A DNA stretch of 64,000 nt from Neorhizobium lilium (GTDB lineage: Bacteria > Pseudomonadota > Alphaproteobacteria > Rhizobiales > Rhizobiaceae): positions 1,237,731 to 1,301,730 of the forward strand of contig NZ_SBIP01000002.1 of the NCBI RefSeq assembly GCF_004053875.1. Reading direction: 5' to 3'. Of the stretch, positions 8,081 through 18,716 are shown piece by piece (within the stretch, counting starts at the first letter, position 1; the number at the start of each line of letters is the position of its first letter). The position numbers and the translations under genes are program-made. Under the pieces are notes generated by a model. It was given only the letters and a program-made list of their open reading frames with translations, was not told the DNA's origin and ran no database searches.

Positions 8081-9103
8081 TTATTGCAGGGTGCGGGCCT
8101 GGACGTATTCTGTCCCGTATTCCGGCGCGGGGGCCGCGAGCCCACCGTCTTCGAGCCCCGTCGCCACGACCGACACGCGGAACTTGCCATCAAGATTGCG
8201 GTCGAAGATCGCCCCGACGACGATATCGGCATCGTCCTGCACCTGGTCGCGAATACGGCTCGCCGCCTCGTCCACTTCGAACAGCGTCATGTCCGAACCG
8301 CCGGAGATGGAGATCAGCACGCCTCGTGCGCCCTTCAGCGACACGTCGTCCAGCAGCGGATTGGCGATTGCCGCTTCGGCGGCATTCATCGCGCGGCCCT
8401 CGCCGGCAGCTTCGCCCGTGCCCATCATTGCCCGGCCCATGCCGCGCATGACTGACTTCACGTCCGCGAAGTCGAGATTGATCAGGCCTTCCTTGACGAT
8501 CAGATCGGTGATGCAGCCGACGCCGGCAAACAGCACCCGGTCGGCCGTCATGAAGGCATCGGCGAACGTGGTCTTCGCATCAGCAATCCGGAAAAGATTC
8601 TGGTTGGGAATGACGATCACGGTATCGGCCGCCTGGCGCAGCGCCTCGACGCCCGCTTCCGCCATCCTCATGCGCCGATTGCCTTCGAAGAAGAACGGCT
8701 TGGTGACGACGCCGACCGTGAGAATGCCCGCCGAACGGGCCGCATGCGCGATCACCGAGGCAGCGCCAGTCCCGGTGCCGCCGCCCATGCCGGCCGTGAC
8801 GAAGCACATATGCGATCCGGCAAGGTGATCCATGATCTCATCGATCGATTCCTCGGCGGCCGCACGCCCGACTTCAGGCTGGGAGCCTGCGCCCAGGCCC
8901 TCGGTAATATGCGCGCCGAGCTGTATGCGGCGGGACGCCTTGGAGGTAGCGAGCACCTGGGCATCCGTATTGGCGGCGATGAACTCGACACCCTGTAGAT
9001 CTTCCGCGATCATGTTGTTGATCGCGTTGCCGCCACCGCCACCGACGCCGATCACCGTGATATGCGGCCGCAGCCCGGAAATTCCATTCTTGGCGTCGGT
9101 CAT
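8081..9103 (-). CDS. ftsZ2: FtsZ-like tubulin homologue without C-terminal tail (FtsZ2)
   Basis: About 340 aa, covering the FtsZ GTPase and C-terminal subdomains. The tubulin signature GGGTGTG lies in [13 protein letters not shown], the G-rich N-terminal loop in [13 protein letters not shown], and the T7-loop region in [11 protein letters not shown]. The protein stops soon after the second domain and lacks the long linker and conserved C-terminal peptide that recruit FtsA and membrane partners. This matches the short second FtsZ known from Sinorhizobium. Two adjacent ATGs exist at 9106 and 9103; AAGGAG spacing favours the second. It is not in a division cluster. Confidence 0.9.
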   Translation of the reverse strand: MTDAKNGISGLRPHITVIGVGGGGGNAINNMIAEDLQGVEFIAANTDAQVLATSKASRRIQLGAHITEGLGAGSQPEVGRAAAEESIDEIMDHLAGSHMCFVTAGMGGGTGTGAASVIAHAARSAGILTVGVVTKPFFFEGNRRMRMAEAGVEALRQAADTVIVIPNQNLFRIADAKTTFADAFMTADRVLFAGVGCITDLIVKEGLINLDFADVKSVMRGMGRAMMGTGEAAGEGRAMNAAEAAIANPLLDDVSLKGARGVLISISGGSDMTLFEVDEAASRIRDQVQDDADIVVGAIFDRNLDGKFRVSVVATGLEDGGLAAPAPEYGTEYVQARTLQ

Positions 9104-9239
9104 CATGCTCTCCTTGAATAATAGTGTGCCCCGCCCCTTCGGACAGCGAATCGGCCGCGAGGGTACACGCGCATCAAGGCAGAGGCGCGGCGAAAATGAC
9201 CAAGTGTGACGATCTTACGGCCGGCGCTTTCAAGACCGC

Positions 9240-11042
9240 CTATGCAGGCTCGAACAGCGGTTCGATCCGCATTTCCGGCACCAGTACCAGCCCCTTGTCG
9301 GTGATGCGGATTTCCGGAATGACCGACAGCGGGATGAGGTTGAAACCCATATAGGCGATGGTGCAGCCGGCCTTTTCCCATTCGAGCTTCAGGGCCTTCA
9401 CCTCGTCTGCAACCGCGTGGACGCGCTTGTCCGACAGCAGGCCGGCTATCGGCAGAGGTACCATGGCCGTCACCTTGCCGTCCATGACGACGCAGACGCC
9501 GCCCTGTGTCGCTTCGATCGCATCCAGTGCCACCTGCATATCCGCAGCATTGGTGCCGGCAACGATGATATTGTGGCTGTCATGCCCCACCGAAGAGGCG
9601 ACCGCGCCCTTCTTCAGCCCGAAACCGTTTAGAAGCCCATGCGCGACATTGCCGTCGGACTTGCCGTGGCGCTCCACCACCGTCACGAAGCAGAGATCGT
9701 GCTTGTCGAAATGCGCCTGCCAGTCATTGGCGGGTTCCAGCGTGACGGTCACATGCCGGAGCGTGATGCCCGGAAGCTCCGTCTTGATCGTGTGGGCGAC
9801 GACGGTTTCGGTCGGCAGGTCGGGCGTCAGCTTCAGGCCCTTCGGCAGCTTGACGGTGTGGTAGGCCGCGTCCGGATAGCGGTATGGCTTGGACAGCGCC
9901 TCGTCGAGGAGAGGCGTGATCTTCTTGTCGTCCACCACCAGTTCGCCGCCATACCAAGTGCTGACCGGTTTCAGGTCGTCGGAAAGCAGGACGAGATCCG
10001 CCCGACGGCCACCGCCCAGCCCGCCGATCTCGTTTTCCATGCCGAAGCGTGTTGCGCCGTGCAGCGAGCCCATCGACCAGGCCTGCTCGGGCGTCATGCC
10101 GTATTTCACCGCTTCACGCGTCACCCAGTCCATGCCGAAGGCGAGCAGATCTTCCGCGTCACGGTCGTCGGTGCAGACGGCGACCCGCTTGTGGCTGGCG
10201 CCAAGCTCGGTGATCGTCTTGATCGCCTGCGGCAGGGAGTGCCATGGCGTCGTCGGCGGGCCGCCGCGCAGGAACAGCCAGACGCCCGCTTCCAGCAGGT
10301 CGTCGGCAATATCGCGATCGATCGCCTCGTGTGTGTCGGTGACGCCCGATGCGGCATAGGCCGCGACGAACTCCCGGCCGTAGACATGGCCCGACACCGG
10401 CCGCCCCCGTTGCAGCGCCGCGGCGAGAATGGCGTGGCTGCGCTCGTCGCCCATGGCGACCGGCACGAAATCCATCTTCTCACCGAGCGCCACGGCCTCC
10501 GGCCATTTGTCGAACAACTCAGCGATCTTGTCCGGCGTCAGGTCCCCGCCTGCCGTCTCCATCTCCGCAGTCGTGGCCGGCACCGTGCTCGGCACGGTCA
10601 GGAAGATCGAAAGGGGTGCTTGGCGCGCGTCCTCCAGCATGGCTTCGACGCCGGCCACATCCATGACATTGCCGATCTCGTGGCTGTCGCAGAAAATCGT
10701 GGTCGTTCCGTTGAGGAGGGCTGCTTCCGCATAGGCGCAGGCCGTGACCATCGAGGACTCGATATGGATATGCGGATCGACCAGTCCTGGCGCGACGATG
10801 CCGCCTCGCGCATCGTAGAGCTTGGCGGCGCCACCGCTGTAGCTTCCGGCTGGCTTGACGGCTGCGATCCGTCCGCCCGAGACCCAGACTTCCCGGCCGT
10901 CGATCATCCGCTCCGAATAGGTGGAGAGGATGCGCGCATCCCGGATGACCAGTTCCGGCTCGCGCCGCGCCGAGGCGACGTCGGCCAGCAGGCGCGTCAT
11001 GGTCGAGAGCGGCTTTACGGAGAAACGATTGAGCGAGGCCAT
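9240..11042 (-). CDS. ade: adenine deaminase
   Basis: A 600-aa amidohydrolase converting adenine to hypoxanthine in purine salvage. The metal motif [13 protein letters not shown] is near residues 90-102. Further family blocks are [34 protein letters not shown] and the C-terminal [16 protein letters not shown] 11042 ([12 protein letters not shown]) has a CGGGAA site just upstream; the frame continues to 11267 but that extension would overlap exoP. It lies downstream of exoP on the same strand, separated by a hairpin, so it is probably a separate unit. Confidence 0.9.
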   Translation of the reverse strand: MASLNRFSVKPLSTMTRLLADVASARREPELVIRDARILSTYSERMIDGREVWVSGGRIAAVKPAGSYSGGAAKLYDARGGIVAPGLVDPHIHIESSMVTACAYAEAALLNGTTTIFCDSHEIGNVMDVAGVEAMLEDARQAPLSIFLTVPSTVPATTAEMETAGGDLTPDKIAELFDKWPEAVALGEKMDFVPVAMGDERSHAILAAALQRGRPVSGHVYGREFVAAYAASGVTDTHEAIDRDIADDLLEAGVWLFLRGGPPTTPWHSLPQAIKTITELGASHKRVAVCTDDRDAEDLLAFGMDWVTREAVKYGMTPEQAWSMGSLHGATRFGMENEIGGLGGGRRADLVLLSDDLKPVSTWYGGELVVDDKKITPLLDEALSKPYRYPDAAYHTVKLPKGLKLTPDLPTETVVAHTIKTELPGITLRHVTVTLEPANDWQAHFDKHDLCFVTVVERHGKSDGNVAHGLLNGFGLKKGAVASSVGHDSHNIIVAGTNAADMQVALDAIEATQGGVCVVMDGKVTAMVPLPIAGLLSDKRVHAVADEVKALKLEWEKAGCTIAYMGFNLIPLSVIPEIRITDKGLVLVPEMRIEPLFEPA

Positions 11043-11130
11043 GAAAATTCCCGTCTGGAGATGATCGCGATACCGGCCATCGTAGGCAAGTTCGGCAGCG
11101 CAAGGAAGGGCCTTATGCCCATCGGCAAGA

Positions 11131-11156
11131 CGGCGCGGCAGGGATGTGCCGCGCCG
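11131..11156 (-). terminator. hairpin after exoP
   Basis: A 10-bp stem CGGCGCGGCA/TGCCGCGCCG with a 6-nt loop lies 29 bp past the exoP stop and upstream of ade. On the minus strand it is followed by TCTTGCC, a weak T-rich tail. Confidence 0.5.
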
Positions 11157-11184
11157 CCGAAGCGACCCAATGGAAGTGTGAGCC

Positions 11185-13527
11185 CTACTTCGGGCGTGAG
11201 GCCGGACCTTCGCGATAATAGGAAGAGTAGCTTTCGGCCAAGCGCTCCGGTGCGCCGGGATCCGCATATTTGCGCAGGCTCGACATGTCGGTCTTGTTGA
11301 GGATCACGCCAATGGTTTTCGACGCAATCTGAGGCTCGGAGCGCATCACGCTCTGCACCGCCTTGACCGGCGTTACCCCCCATTCCGTCACGAAGACGAA
11401 GCCATCGACATAAGGCTCGAAGGCCTTGGCATCGATGACCGGGATCAACGGCGCGAGATCGACGATGATGACGTCGAACGTATCCTTGATGCTGTCCAGG
11501 AACTGGCTCATGCCGGTCGATGAGAGAAGTTCACTCGTGTGGCTGAGCTGCCGGCTGCGCATGGTCATGGGCAGGATGGTCAGGCGTGAGCGGCGATCGA
11601 CCCGTGCGGCCGCCGTCCACGGCGTTTTCTGCAGCACCACGTCCACCAGCCCGACTTCAGGCTCGCTCGCCAGCATCTTGCTCAAGCCCGGATTGCGCAT
11701 GTCCGCATCGATGACGAGGGTCCGCACGCCGGCCGCCGAGATCAGGCCGGCAAGATTTGCCGCCACCATGGATTTGCCTTCGCCGGGCAGGCAGGAGACG
11801 ACGCCGATGACCGAGCATTTGCGACCCTGAAAGACGATATCGCAGGCAAGCTTGGTATTGCGCAGCGTTTCGGCAAACTGGGAACGCGGCGATTCCACCG
11901 CGATCCGCATCATCCGGCGGAAGGAGATGGGCGCTCCGGCAGGAAGCTGCGCGCCTTCTGCGACTTCTGCAGGAGCGGGAGCCGCTGTGTTATCTTCGGA
12001 CTGCATCGCGTTGAGCATGGGCAGGTAGCCGAGGAACCGCATGCCAAGCTTTTCCTGCACGTCTTCACTGGTGCGGAAGAAGCGTTCGCGGAATTCAAGA
12101 AGCGCGGCGATCGCGCAGCCCAGCATCAGGCCAAGCACTACGGAAAGCGCTATGGTCAGCGTCTTGCGCGGGCTTGACGGTGCGGTCGGCACGCCGGCAT
12201 CGGAGATGACCCGCGCCTTGGCGATCGGCAGCGACTGAAGCTGGCTCGCGGTTTCGAAGCGCTGCAGATAGGACTGGTAGAGCGCCTTCAGCGCATCGGC
12301 CTTCTGCTGCAGTTCCTGCAGCTGGACCATGGAGACATTGGCATCGGAATTGTTGCCGGCCACGCGCTCGATGCTCGCCCGCAGGGACTGCTCCCGAGAA
12401 CTGGCGACGTCGAGATCATTCTTGAAGCTGCCGGTCAGCTGCTGCAATTCCCGGTAGATCTGCTGGGAGAGATCGTCCTTCTCCCGGGCCAGGGCCACGG
12501 CCTGCGGGTGATTGGCGCCGAACTGCTGCACGACTGCCTGCATGCGATCCGTGACGGCGATGACGCGCTTGCGAAGATCCTGCAGGACGGTGTTGTCCGT
12601 ATCGCGAGTGGAAACGACGGCATTCTGGACGGCCGTGTCGGCGCCCTGATCGAGGATCGACTTGTACTGATTATAACGGGCGGAAGCGCTTGCCACGTCG
12701 GCCTGCGCAACGATCAGCTGGCTGTTCAGGTCCGACAGCTGCTGGGCGGAAAGCAGCTCGCCGCGCGGCGAAACCAGCCCCTTCTCGCGCTTATACTTCT
12801 CCACGGCCAGCGACGCTTCCTGCGCTCGCGTGTTCAGGTCGGTGAGACGCTCCTGCAGCCAGAGCGTGGCCCGTTCGGTGGCGTCGAAATTGGCATTGAG
12901 CTGCTCCGTCAGGTAGGAGCTTGCATAGGTGCGGGTGATCTGCGCGGACAGCTGCGGGTCGGGTGACTTGACCGAAAGGGCAATAACGGAGCTGCGGCCG
13001 ATGCGCTCCACCGTCAGCGCCTGCTGCAGCACGGCAGCGGCCTTTTCCCGGCGGCCGGCGCGGATCTGGCTATCGGTCGCCGGAGGGCTGCCGGGCGAGA
13101 CGAGCGACACTACGCTCTGGACGACCCCCTTGATAAGATCGACCGGCGACTTGGGCGGGTTCACCAGCATCTCGTTCTGGTCGAAATTGCCCTTTTCCAC
13201 CACGCTGAGCGCCAGCGCCTTGGACTTCAAAATCTCGACCGCGCTCGACATGCGGTTGTCGATCAACTGAGCCGTCTGGTTGTCCGTCGCATCCTCCGCG
13301 TAGCGCGACAGATTTTCGTCCAGCAGGATCTGCGTCATCGCCGTGTAATTCGGCTGCGCGGTCAACAGGTAAAGACCGGCCAGGACAACGGCTGCGATGA
13401 CGCAGACGATGATGACGCCAAGCCGGCGCATGGCTGCCGTCCACAGCTTGTCGAGATCGATGAAGCTGTCAGCATCCTTGCTTTCGCTCGGGAAAATCGT
13501 CATCGGCCGGAAGTTTACCTGATCCAT
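11185..13527 (-). CDS. exoP: polysaccharide co-polymerase / tyrosine autokinase ExoP
   Basis: A 780-aa inner-membrane protein of the Wzc/ExoP class that controls succinoglycan chain length. Transmembrane segments lie near residues 36-56 and 457-477, flanking a long periplasmic coiled-coil region (about 215-430) and a proline motif ([12 protein letters not shown], 447-457). The cytoplasmic kinase has Walker A (LPGEGKS, 580-586), Walker A' (TLVIDADMR, 603-611) and a tyrosine-containing C-terminus (YSSYY) for autophosphorylation. It is last in the leftward exo operon, 230 bp after exoO. Confidence 0.92.
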   Translation of the reverse strand: MDQVNFRPMTIFPSESKDADSFIDLDKLWTAAMRRLGVIIVCVIAAVVLAGLYLLTAQPNYTAMTQILLDENLSRYAEDATDNQTAQLIDNRMSSAVEILKSKALALSVVEKGNFDQNEMLVNPPKSPVDLIKGVVQSVVSLVSPGSPPATDSQIRAGRREKAAAVLQQALTVERIGRSSVIALSVKSPDPQLSAQITRTYASSYLTEQLNANFDATERATLWLQERLTDLNTRAQEASLAVEKYKREKGLVSPRGELLSAQQLSDLNSQLIVAQADVASASARYNQYKSILDQGADTAVQNAVVSTRDTDNTVLQDLRKRVIAVTDRMQAVVQQFGANHPQAVALAREKDDLSQQIYRELQQLTGSFKNDLDVASSREQSLRASIERVAGNNSDANVSMVQLQELQQKADALKALYQSYLQRFETASQLQSLPIAKARVISDAGVPTAPSSPRKTLTIALSVVLGLMLGCAIAALLEFRERFFRTSEDVQEKLGMRFLGYLPMLNAMQSEDNTAAPAPAEVAEGAQLPAGAPISFRRMMRIAVESPRSQFAETLRNTKLACDIVFQGRKCSVIGVVSCLPGEGKSMVAANLAGLISAAGVRTLVIDADMRNPGLSKMLASEPEVGLVDVVLQKTPWTAAARVDRRSRLTILPMTMRSRQLSHTSELLSSTGMSQFLDSIKDTFDVIIVDLAPLIPVIDAKAFEPYVDGFVFVTEWGVTPVKAVQSVMRSEPQIASKTIGVILNKTDMSSLRKYADPGAPERLAESYSSYYREGPASRPK

Positions 13528-13602
13528 GGCTGTGTCCGCTTTGGGAGGATTGATCGGGAACGACAGATCCTGCCTGTCGCTCCTCGGACTAGGGTCTGTA
13601 AG

Positions 13603-13713
13603 TCAGGCCACGCGGTCTTGCGGCCCATAGAATACCATGCCGGGCAACAGCTGCGCAAACATCTCGTTGCCACCAGGTATGACTGCCTTACGAACTGGTT
13701 TCATCATGATCAT
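13603..13713 (-). pseudogene. exoN scar: 36-codon ORF beginning like a UDP-glucose pyrophosphorylase
   Basis: The ORF begins MIMMKPVRKAVIP, closely resembling the N-terminus of GalU/ExoN proteins, where VxKAVxPVAGLGTRFLP would continue. Instead it switches to GGNEMFAQLLPGMVFYGPQD and stops. AAGGA lies 8 nt before the first ATG. The position, between exoO and exoP, is exactly that of exoN in Sinorhizobium meliloti. I read it as the remnant of a large internal deletion of exoN. A genuine small gene with chance similarity cannot be excluded. Confidence 0.5.
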
Positions 13714-13757
13714 GCAATTGTCCTTTTCTAAGAGCGACCCTGCTCTTCGATCGGATT

Positions 13758-14723
13758 TCAGTGAACGCCGACGGCTTTGGCCAGCCGGCGCATACGCACA
13801 GCGATCGGCATGCGCAGGTGCTTGAGCGCCTGCGGGTGACCGATTGCCGTTTTAAGTATCCCGCCGACGGAGCGTTTCTTGATCTCATCGATGAGCGTGA
13901 TGAAGGAAGCCGCTTCCCGAATGCTGCGCGTCCGGAGTTTTTGGGCGGCCATAGCATCCGCATCCAGCCGGTAGCGCTGAAGAAACGTTTCGTCCGCTTC
14001 CAGCATGGCATGCAAGTGATGCGGCTTCAGAATGCGCGAAATCGAACCGTGCCGGAGATGGTAGACATAACCGGCGGACGGTTCGACCGCACAACGCGCA
14101 CCGCTGGCGAGTGCTGCGGCGAGCAGGGCATAATCCTCGCCGATCCGTAGCGTCTCATCGAAGCGCAGGCCGTGCTCCAGCAGGAAGATGCGCTCGAAGA
14201 TAGGCTTCATATAGCCGAAGTTGAAGGTCGAACCGAAGATCACATTGGAGCGGATGAACTCGGCAAGCGTCATCAGCGGACGCTTTTGCAGCTCTTCCCG
14301 CGGGAACATCGGTTCGGGCGCACCGCCATCGAGCGGGACGACGTCGATATTGTCCACCACCACCTGCGCATCCGCAGCCTTCGCCCGGTCGATCATGGTC
14401 CGCAGCCTATGCGGATGGATGGTGTCGTCGGCATCGAGCACCGCGATCCAGCGTCCCGTGGCAGCTGAGAAGCCTGCATTACGGGCGGCGGCCGGCCCGC
14501 CATTGATTGCCTGCGCGATGAGACGCACCCGGCTATCGGAATAGTCCGCCACCATTTCCCTCGTGCCGTCCGTCGAGCAATCGTCCACCACGATCACTTC
14601 CAGGGATACGCCCTCCTGCGCAAGCGCGCTTGCAATCGCATCGGCCAGCGTGTCCGCGGCATTGTAGGCGGCGATCACGAAGGTGACATCCAGCATAACG
14701 GTGGGCGCTGAAATTGCGGTCAT
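13758..14723 (-). CDS. exoO: succinoglycan glycosyltransferase ExoO
   Basis: A 321-aa GT2-family glycosyltransferase. The GT-A start is VTFVIAAYNAADTLADAI, with EVIVVDDCSTDGT near residue 42-54, nucleotide-metal motif VLDADDTIHPHRL near 92-104, and RIGEDYALLAAAL later. In the succinoglycan pathway ExoO adds a late glucose to the lipid-linked octasaccharide. ATG 14723 overlaps the exoM stop by 4 nt and follows CGGAG. Specificity is inferred from synteny and overall similarity. Confidence 0.85.
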   Translation of the reverse strand: MTAISAPTVMLDVTFVIAAYNAADTLADAIASALAQEGVSLEVIVVDDCSTDGTREMVADYSDSRVRLIAQAINGGPAAARNAGFSAATGRWIAVLDADDTIHPHRLRTMIDRAKAADAQVVVDNIDVVPLDGGAPEPMFPREELQKRPLMTLAEFIRSNVIFGSTFNFGYMKPIFERIFLLEHGLRFDETLRIGEDYALLAAALASGARCAVEPSAGYVYHLRHGSISRILKPHHLHAMLEADETFLQRYRLDADAMAAQKLRTRSIREAASFITLIDEIKKRSVGGILKTAIGHPQALKHLRMPIAVRMRRLAKAVGVH

Positions 14724-15646
14724 GCGGTCTCCGTAATTCCATACTGGCGGATCTCGCGCATGCCGAGGCTGCCCATGACGGCGCCGGCATGCAGGGCCGC
14801 CCGCAATGCATAGTGCGTGCGTGTGACAGGCAGGAAGACGGTGCCGGCTACGACGGCAGCACAATAGCCGAATTTCAGCCCGGCCATCGCCGTCTGCCGG
14901 ACACGGCGCAATCCGGAATTCTTGGCAGCCAGGATGCGGCCATGGGTCTGGCCGGAACGGAAGCGCCGCTTGGCAAGCCAGGAGAAGCTCGCTCGTTTCG
15001 CCGGCACCGCCTCAAGGATCAAGGCGTCGGATGCGAACTCTATCCTGCCGCCGGACTCAGTCAGCTGGGTGAAGAAATGCGTATCCTCACCGCCGCTCTG
15101 GCCGAGCGACAAGGCAAATTTCGCGCCGGCAAGATGTGGCGAACGCATGTCGAGAAGCACGTTGCAGGTATAGCCCGTGCGGATCGTGCCGCCGACGAAG
15201 ACAGGCATTGTCGAATGGAAGTCGCCGTCGCGCATCCAGGCGGCACTCTCAGCGCCATAGACCGCGCGAACCGGACCTAGCACGGCATCCGCTCCCGTCT
15301 GCCGCGCAGTGGCGGTGAGCGCCGTAAGCCAGCCGGGCTCCGCCGTCTCGTCGTCATCGATAAACGCAAGGTAGTCGGCATTGCACTCGGTAAGGCAGGC
15401 ATTGCGGGCGATCGAGATGTTCGACTGCGGGCAGTGCACATAGGCGATCGGGAATGGCGAGATCTCCCGCAACCGGTCCACCAGAGGCTGGGCGCTGGGC
15501 ACTGCGTCGTTATCCGCCACGATCAGCCGCACCGTGGCAGCCGGCGGAACAGCGAGTGCGAAGAGCGATCGAAGTGTCTCTTCAAGCTCCAGCCGGCGAA
15601 AGGTGCAGATGCCGATATCGATGCGCAGCGGGGTTTCCTCCATCAT
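14720..15646 (-). CDS. exoM: succinoglycan glucosyltransferase ExoM
   Basis: A 308-aa GT2 glycosyltransferase, nearly the length known for ExoM. The N-terminus reads IDIGICTFRRLELEETLRSL, followed by RLIVADNDAVP, NISIARNACL and YLAFIDDDETAEPGWL, which holds the DxD-type metal site. A hydrophobic stretch near the C-terminus may hold it at the membrane. The start overlaps the exoA stop (ATGATG) and GGAGGG lies just upstream, so translation is coupled. ExoM adds a glucose residue during repeat-unit assembly. Confidence 0.88.
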   Translation of the reverse strand: MMEETPLRIDIGICTFRRLELEETLRSLFALAVPPAATVRLIVADNDAVPSAQPLVDRLREISPFPIAYVHCPQSNISIARNACLTECNADYLAFIDDDETAEPGWLTALTATARQTGADAVLGPVRAVYGAESAAWMRDGDFHSTMPVFVGGTIRTGYTCNVLLDMRSPHLAGAKFALSLGQSGGEDTHFFTQLTESGGRIEFASDALILEAVPAKRASFSWLAKRRFRSGQTHGRILAAKNSGLRRVRQTAMAGLKFGYCAAVVAGTVFLPVTRTHYALRAALHAGAVMGSLGMREIRQYGITETA

Positions 15647-16653
15647 GCGGCCCTCCGCGCTTTGACGCCGATCAGTTCCAGCCAGAAACCCGCCGACCAT
15701 GCAAAGTGCATGATCATCGCGGAAACAGCCGCGAGCGGCCCGAGCGGGTTGCGCTGTCCGACCGCCATCCACACCCCATAGCCGAGGCAGGCGACTGCCC
15801 AGATCGCCAGCGGGATGGCCGCCCACCAATGAAGCAGCGCCAAAAGCCCGATCACCACCACCGGCGCGACCGCAAGCGGAACGGCCTGCCGGATCTTCGG
15901 AACGGAGCGGTGCTTCAGCAGGTTCTTGGCTCTGCCCCGGCCATAACCGAGATATTGCCGGAACAGCGCGGCGGCGCTCGCCCTCGGATAGTAGGTCATA
16001 TAGGTCTTGCCGGTCATCCAGATGCGGAAGCCGGCCTTGCGCAGCCGGAAGTCAAGCTCCGCATCCTCGTTGTGGCTGAAGCTCTCATCATAGCCGCCGA
16101 CTGCCTCGAAGGCTGCAATGCGCATCAGGGCGTGATGCCCATGATCCACCCACTCCCCGCCGCCGCCGGCGCGATGCTTGGAGCCGCCATTGCCGAGCTT
16201 GGAGTTTTGTGCCGCGGCCGTCGCCTTCTGGAACAGGCCAAAACCAACCGTATCCATGCCGACCACCACCGAGTCTGCTTCGAGCGCCACGGCCTCTTCC
16301 AGCAGAGCCCGGCAATAATCGTCGGGGTAATCGCCATGCGCATCGATACGGATCAGATAATCCCGCTCTTCGCCGAACCGCTGGACGGCAAGGTTGATGG
16401 CGGCACTCTGAATCTTCTTTCGGTTGGGAAGAAGCACGACCTGTGGAACGGTTTCCGAGACGCGGGCCACGATTTCAGGCGTCCCGTCCGTGCTGCCGCC
16501 GTCTGCCACGACGATCAGCATATCGGTGTCGCCGCGCTGGGCATGGAGTTTATGAAGCAGCGGTTCGATCGTCTTCGCCTCATTCAGACAAGGGATAACG
16601 AGCAGTACGCGCATATTCGGCATGTCGGTATTCGAGGGCATACTCATAACCAT
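15643..16653 (-). CDS. exoA: succinoglycan glucosyltransferase ExoA
   Basis: A 336-aa membrane-associated GT2 enzyme; family knowledge assigns ExoA a beta-1,3-glucosyl transfer on the lipid-linked intermediate. The GT-A core shows LLVIPCLNEAKTIEPLL, VVADGGSTDGT, IRIDAHGDYP (metal site) and NEDAELDFRLRKAG. Hydrophobic helices occupy roughly the last 80 residues. Three ATGs sit close together at 16653, 16647 and 16641; GAGG spacing favours the first. The exoL stop lies 8 bp upstream of this start. Confidence 0.88.
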   Translation of the reverse strand: MVMSMPSNTDMPNMRVLLVIPCLNEAKTIEPLLHKLHAQRGDTDMLIVVADGGSTDGTPEIVARVSETVPQVVLLPNRKKIQSAAINLAVQRFGEERDYLIRIDAHGDYPDDYCRALLEEAVALEADSVVVGMDTVGFGLFQKATAAAQNSKLGNGGSKHRAGGGGEWVDHGHHALMRIAAFEAVGGYDESFSHNEDAELDFRLRKAGFRIWMTGKTYMTYYPRASAAALFRQYLGYGRGRAKNLLKHRSVPKIRQAVPLAVAPVVVIGLLALLHWWAAIPLAIWAVACLGYGVWMAVGQRNPLGPLAAVSAMIMHFAWSAGFWLELIGVKARRAA

Positions 16654-16661
16654 CCTTGACC

Positions 16662-17855
16662 TCACGACTGCAGAGTTGAAACAGCGGCCACGGCGGCCGA
16701 CGACGAAGCATTGCGATCGAGCGCCGCAAGGCGTGCAACGAGAGCACGGCAGTCGGTTGGGCTGGTGACCCACTGGCTGCGGTCGATGGCGGCAACGGCC
16801 GCGGTCAGCTTCTCATAGCGCTCATCGGTCATCCCGTTGAAAAGCGTGACCAGACTTTCCGGCTCTGCCCCGTCGAGTGTCAAGCCGATCTTGCGGCTGG
16901 AGACGAAGCGGCCGGTTTCCGTGGAGGCGAGCGCGATCGGGACGACGCCGTGCAATCCGCCTTCATAGAGGCGGTTGGGCAGGAGCCAGTCCGAGTTCAG
17001 TCCCTCCTCGAAGAAATCGATCGCCCAGGTGAAATGAACATCGCCATAGATGGCCGCCAGATCCTCCGGGTTGCGGTAGGAGCCATGGAATTCCACATGC
17101 GGGGCCGCTGCGACCTGGGCGTCGAAATCGGCGAACTCGCTATAGGCAGGCCGGCCGCGCAGCACGATCTCCACCCGACCCTCCATTCGCCTGGCAAACT
17201 CGGTCAATATGGCAAGCGACTTGGCGCAGCGGATCGCGCCGAACCATCCGATCCGCCAAGGCTTGCCTTGCGGTGCGGCCCGTGGCGCGGCGGGCACCCC
17301 GGCCTGATCGGGATCAAGCATCAGCACCTTGTTCTCTAGAAGCAAGACGGGCAGGTCGAGGCCTGAGCGCGGCTTGAAGAAGTTCTCCACGAAGGCAGGC
17401 GAGCTGGTGATCAGCAGGCTGGCATTGCGTGCGAAATGGCGCTGGGCGAGGCGCATCGCCCTGCCCTTCGCCCCGTCATCCAGAAGCAGCCTATGGATAT
17501 CCAAACATTCGTAGACCACAGGAACACCGCCGCCAAAAAACGCTGCGGCCGGCTCTGCCAGCGCCAAGGTTTCCAGATTGCGGGCAATGATGACATCCGG
17601 CCGGGAGAGACCGGCAAGTTTGCGCTTCAGGCTAAAACGCGCAGCCGCCACTGCGCCCATGCGTTGGGCGAAGCGGCCATCGGCAGTCTCGCCCAGCACG
17701 AGAGAGGCGACGCCGTCCTGCTCGGCCAGAAGATTGCCGCCGCGCTGGAAACCGGCGACATCCACCTCGGCGCCGCCAGCCTTCAAAGTGAGGACGCGCC
17801 GCCGGATGGCGGCATCCACCAGATCATGCGCCAGATAAAGGACCCGCAACGTCAA
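16662..17855 (-). CDS. exoL: succinoglycan glycosyltransferase ExoL
   Basis: A 397-aa GT-B type (GT4-like) glycosyltransferase beginning MTLRVLYLAHDLVDAAIRRR, the typical ExoL opening. The second Rossmann half begins near PWRIGWFGAIRCAKSLAIL and contains the EGLNSDWLLPNRLYEGGLHGV region expected to bind the sugar nucleotide. It sits between exoK and exoA, as in Sinorhizobium. It adds glucose to the growing repeat unit; the exact linkage is inferred from orthology. Confidence 0.88.
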   Translation of the reverse strand: MTLRVLYLAHDLVDAAIRRRVLTLKAGGAEVDVAGFQRGGNLLAEQDGVASLVLGETADGRFAQRMGAVAAARFSLKRKLAGLSRPDVIIARNLETLALAEPAAAFFGGGVPVVYECLDIHRLLLDDGAKGRAMRLAQRHFARNASLLITSSPAFVENFFKPRSGLDLPVLLLENKVLMLDPDQAGVPAAPRAAPQGKPWRIGWFGAIRCAKSLAILTEFARRMEGRVEIVLRGRPAYSEFADFDAQVAAAPHVEFHGSYRNPEDLAAIYGDVHFTWAIDFFEEGLNSDWLLPNRLYEGGLHGVVPIALASTETGRFVSSRKIGLTLDGAEPESLVTLFNGMTDERYEKLTAAVAAIDRSQWVTSPTDCRALVARLAALDRNASSSAAVAAVSTLQS

Positions 17856-17921
17856 CTCGCCTAATTCCTTTCCGGATCCTTCGATCCTATCCGTCGTTTG
17901 TGACAGTACCTGCTCAAAGGC

Positions 17922-18716
17922 TCAGTTCAGCTTGCATAGAACGGAGTTAGGGAACCGGCAGGTCTCCCCGAGCGCGGTAAATGCAACGCGATCCACTGTA
18001 AGGGAGTATGGCCCGGCATAGCTGAACGGCCCCATCCACTGCTTCAGCGTGTCTGTGCCCCAGAGGCTGAGGAAGATCTTCTGCGCATTGGTCGGGATCT
18101 TGGCCTTGTCGGTGACGTCCTGCACAAGCTTGCCGTTCACGAAGTAGCGCAGACGGTTCTCTTCCCAGATGAAGGCATAGTCGTTGAAACCCTTGTCGGC
18201 ACCGCCCGCCACCGGGATCAGCTTTTCATTGCCGCCCTTGCCGTTGATATATTGGTTGACCTGCACTTCACTGGTGTTCTTGCCGAGAACCTCGAAATCG
18301 ATCTCGTCCCAGGGCTTTTTGTCGGTTGGGCCGATATAGCTGAAGAAGGCAGAGTTGAGCCCGGACCCTGTCGCGCTCTTCATCCGCACCTCGTAAGTGC
18401 CGTAGCCGAAACGTGCCTTGGTCTGGATTTCGCCACAGGCATAGTTGCGGTCGCCCGTCTTGCCTTCTGCGAAACCGAGTTTGAGCATGCCGCTTTCCAC
18501 CTTGACCTGAGTTTTCGACCAGTTGCAGTTCTGATGGCTGCCATTGTTCCAGCCATCGGAAATGTACCAGACAGCTGGATCTATCTTATCGAAGTCCTCG
18601 ACAAAGGATTTGCCGGTGACGCCGCTCTGCGCCTGCGTCACCGAGGGCAGCGCCAGGCCGAGCAGCACGGCAAGGACGGAGCAGGATCGTCGCGCGAAAA
18701 TCGTTCCAACCGTCAT
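17922..18716 (-). CDS. exoK: secreted GH16 endo-beta-glycanase ExoK
   Basis: A 264-aa glycoside hydrolase family 16 protein. Residues 1-29 form a signal peptide ending AQA-like before QSGVTG. The catalytic motif DEIDFE places the nucleophile at E138 and the acid/base at E142, with D140 between them. ExoK-type enzymes cleave nascent succinoglycan to low-molecular-weight forms. The start overlaps the exoH stop by 4 nt. A cysteine near the C-terminus (SVLCKLN) may pair with one in GETCRF. Confidence 0.92.
   Translation of the reverse strand: MTVGTIFARRSCSVLAVLLGLALPSVTQAQSGVTGKSFVEDFDKIDPAVWYISDGWNNGSHQNCNWSKTQVKVESGMLKLGFAEGKTGDRNYACGEIQTKARFGYGTYEVRMKSATGSGLNSAFFSYIGPTDKKPWDEIDFEVLGKNTSEVQVNQYINGKGGNEKLIPVAGGADKGFNDYAFIWEENRLRYFVNGKLVQDVTDKAKIPTNAQKIFLSLWGTDTLKQWMGPFSYAGPYSLTVDRVAFTALGETCRFPNSVLCKLN

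Noticed and set aside
9889..11300. Long plus-strand frames opposite adenine deaminase and the exoP 3' end
   Set aside because: They are antisense to a well-conserved amidohydrolase, with no domain signature and no ribosome site.
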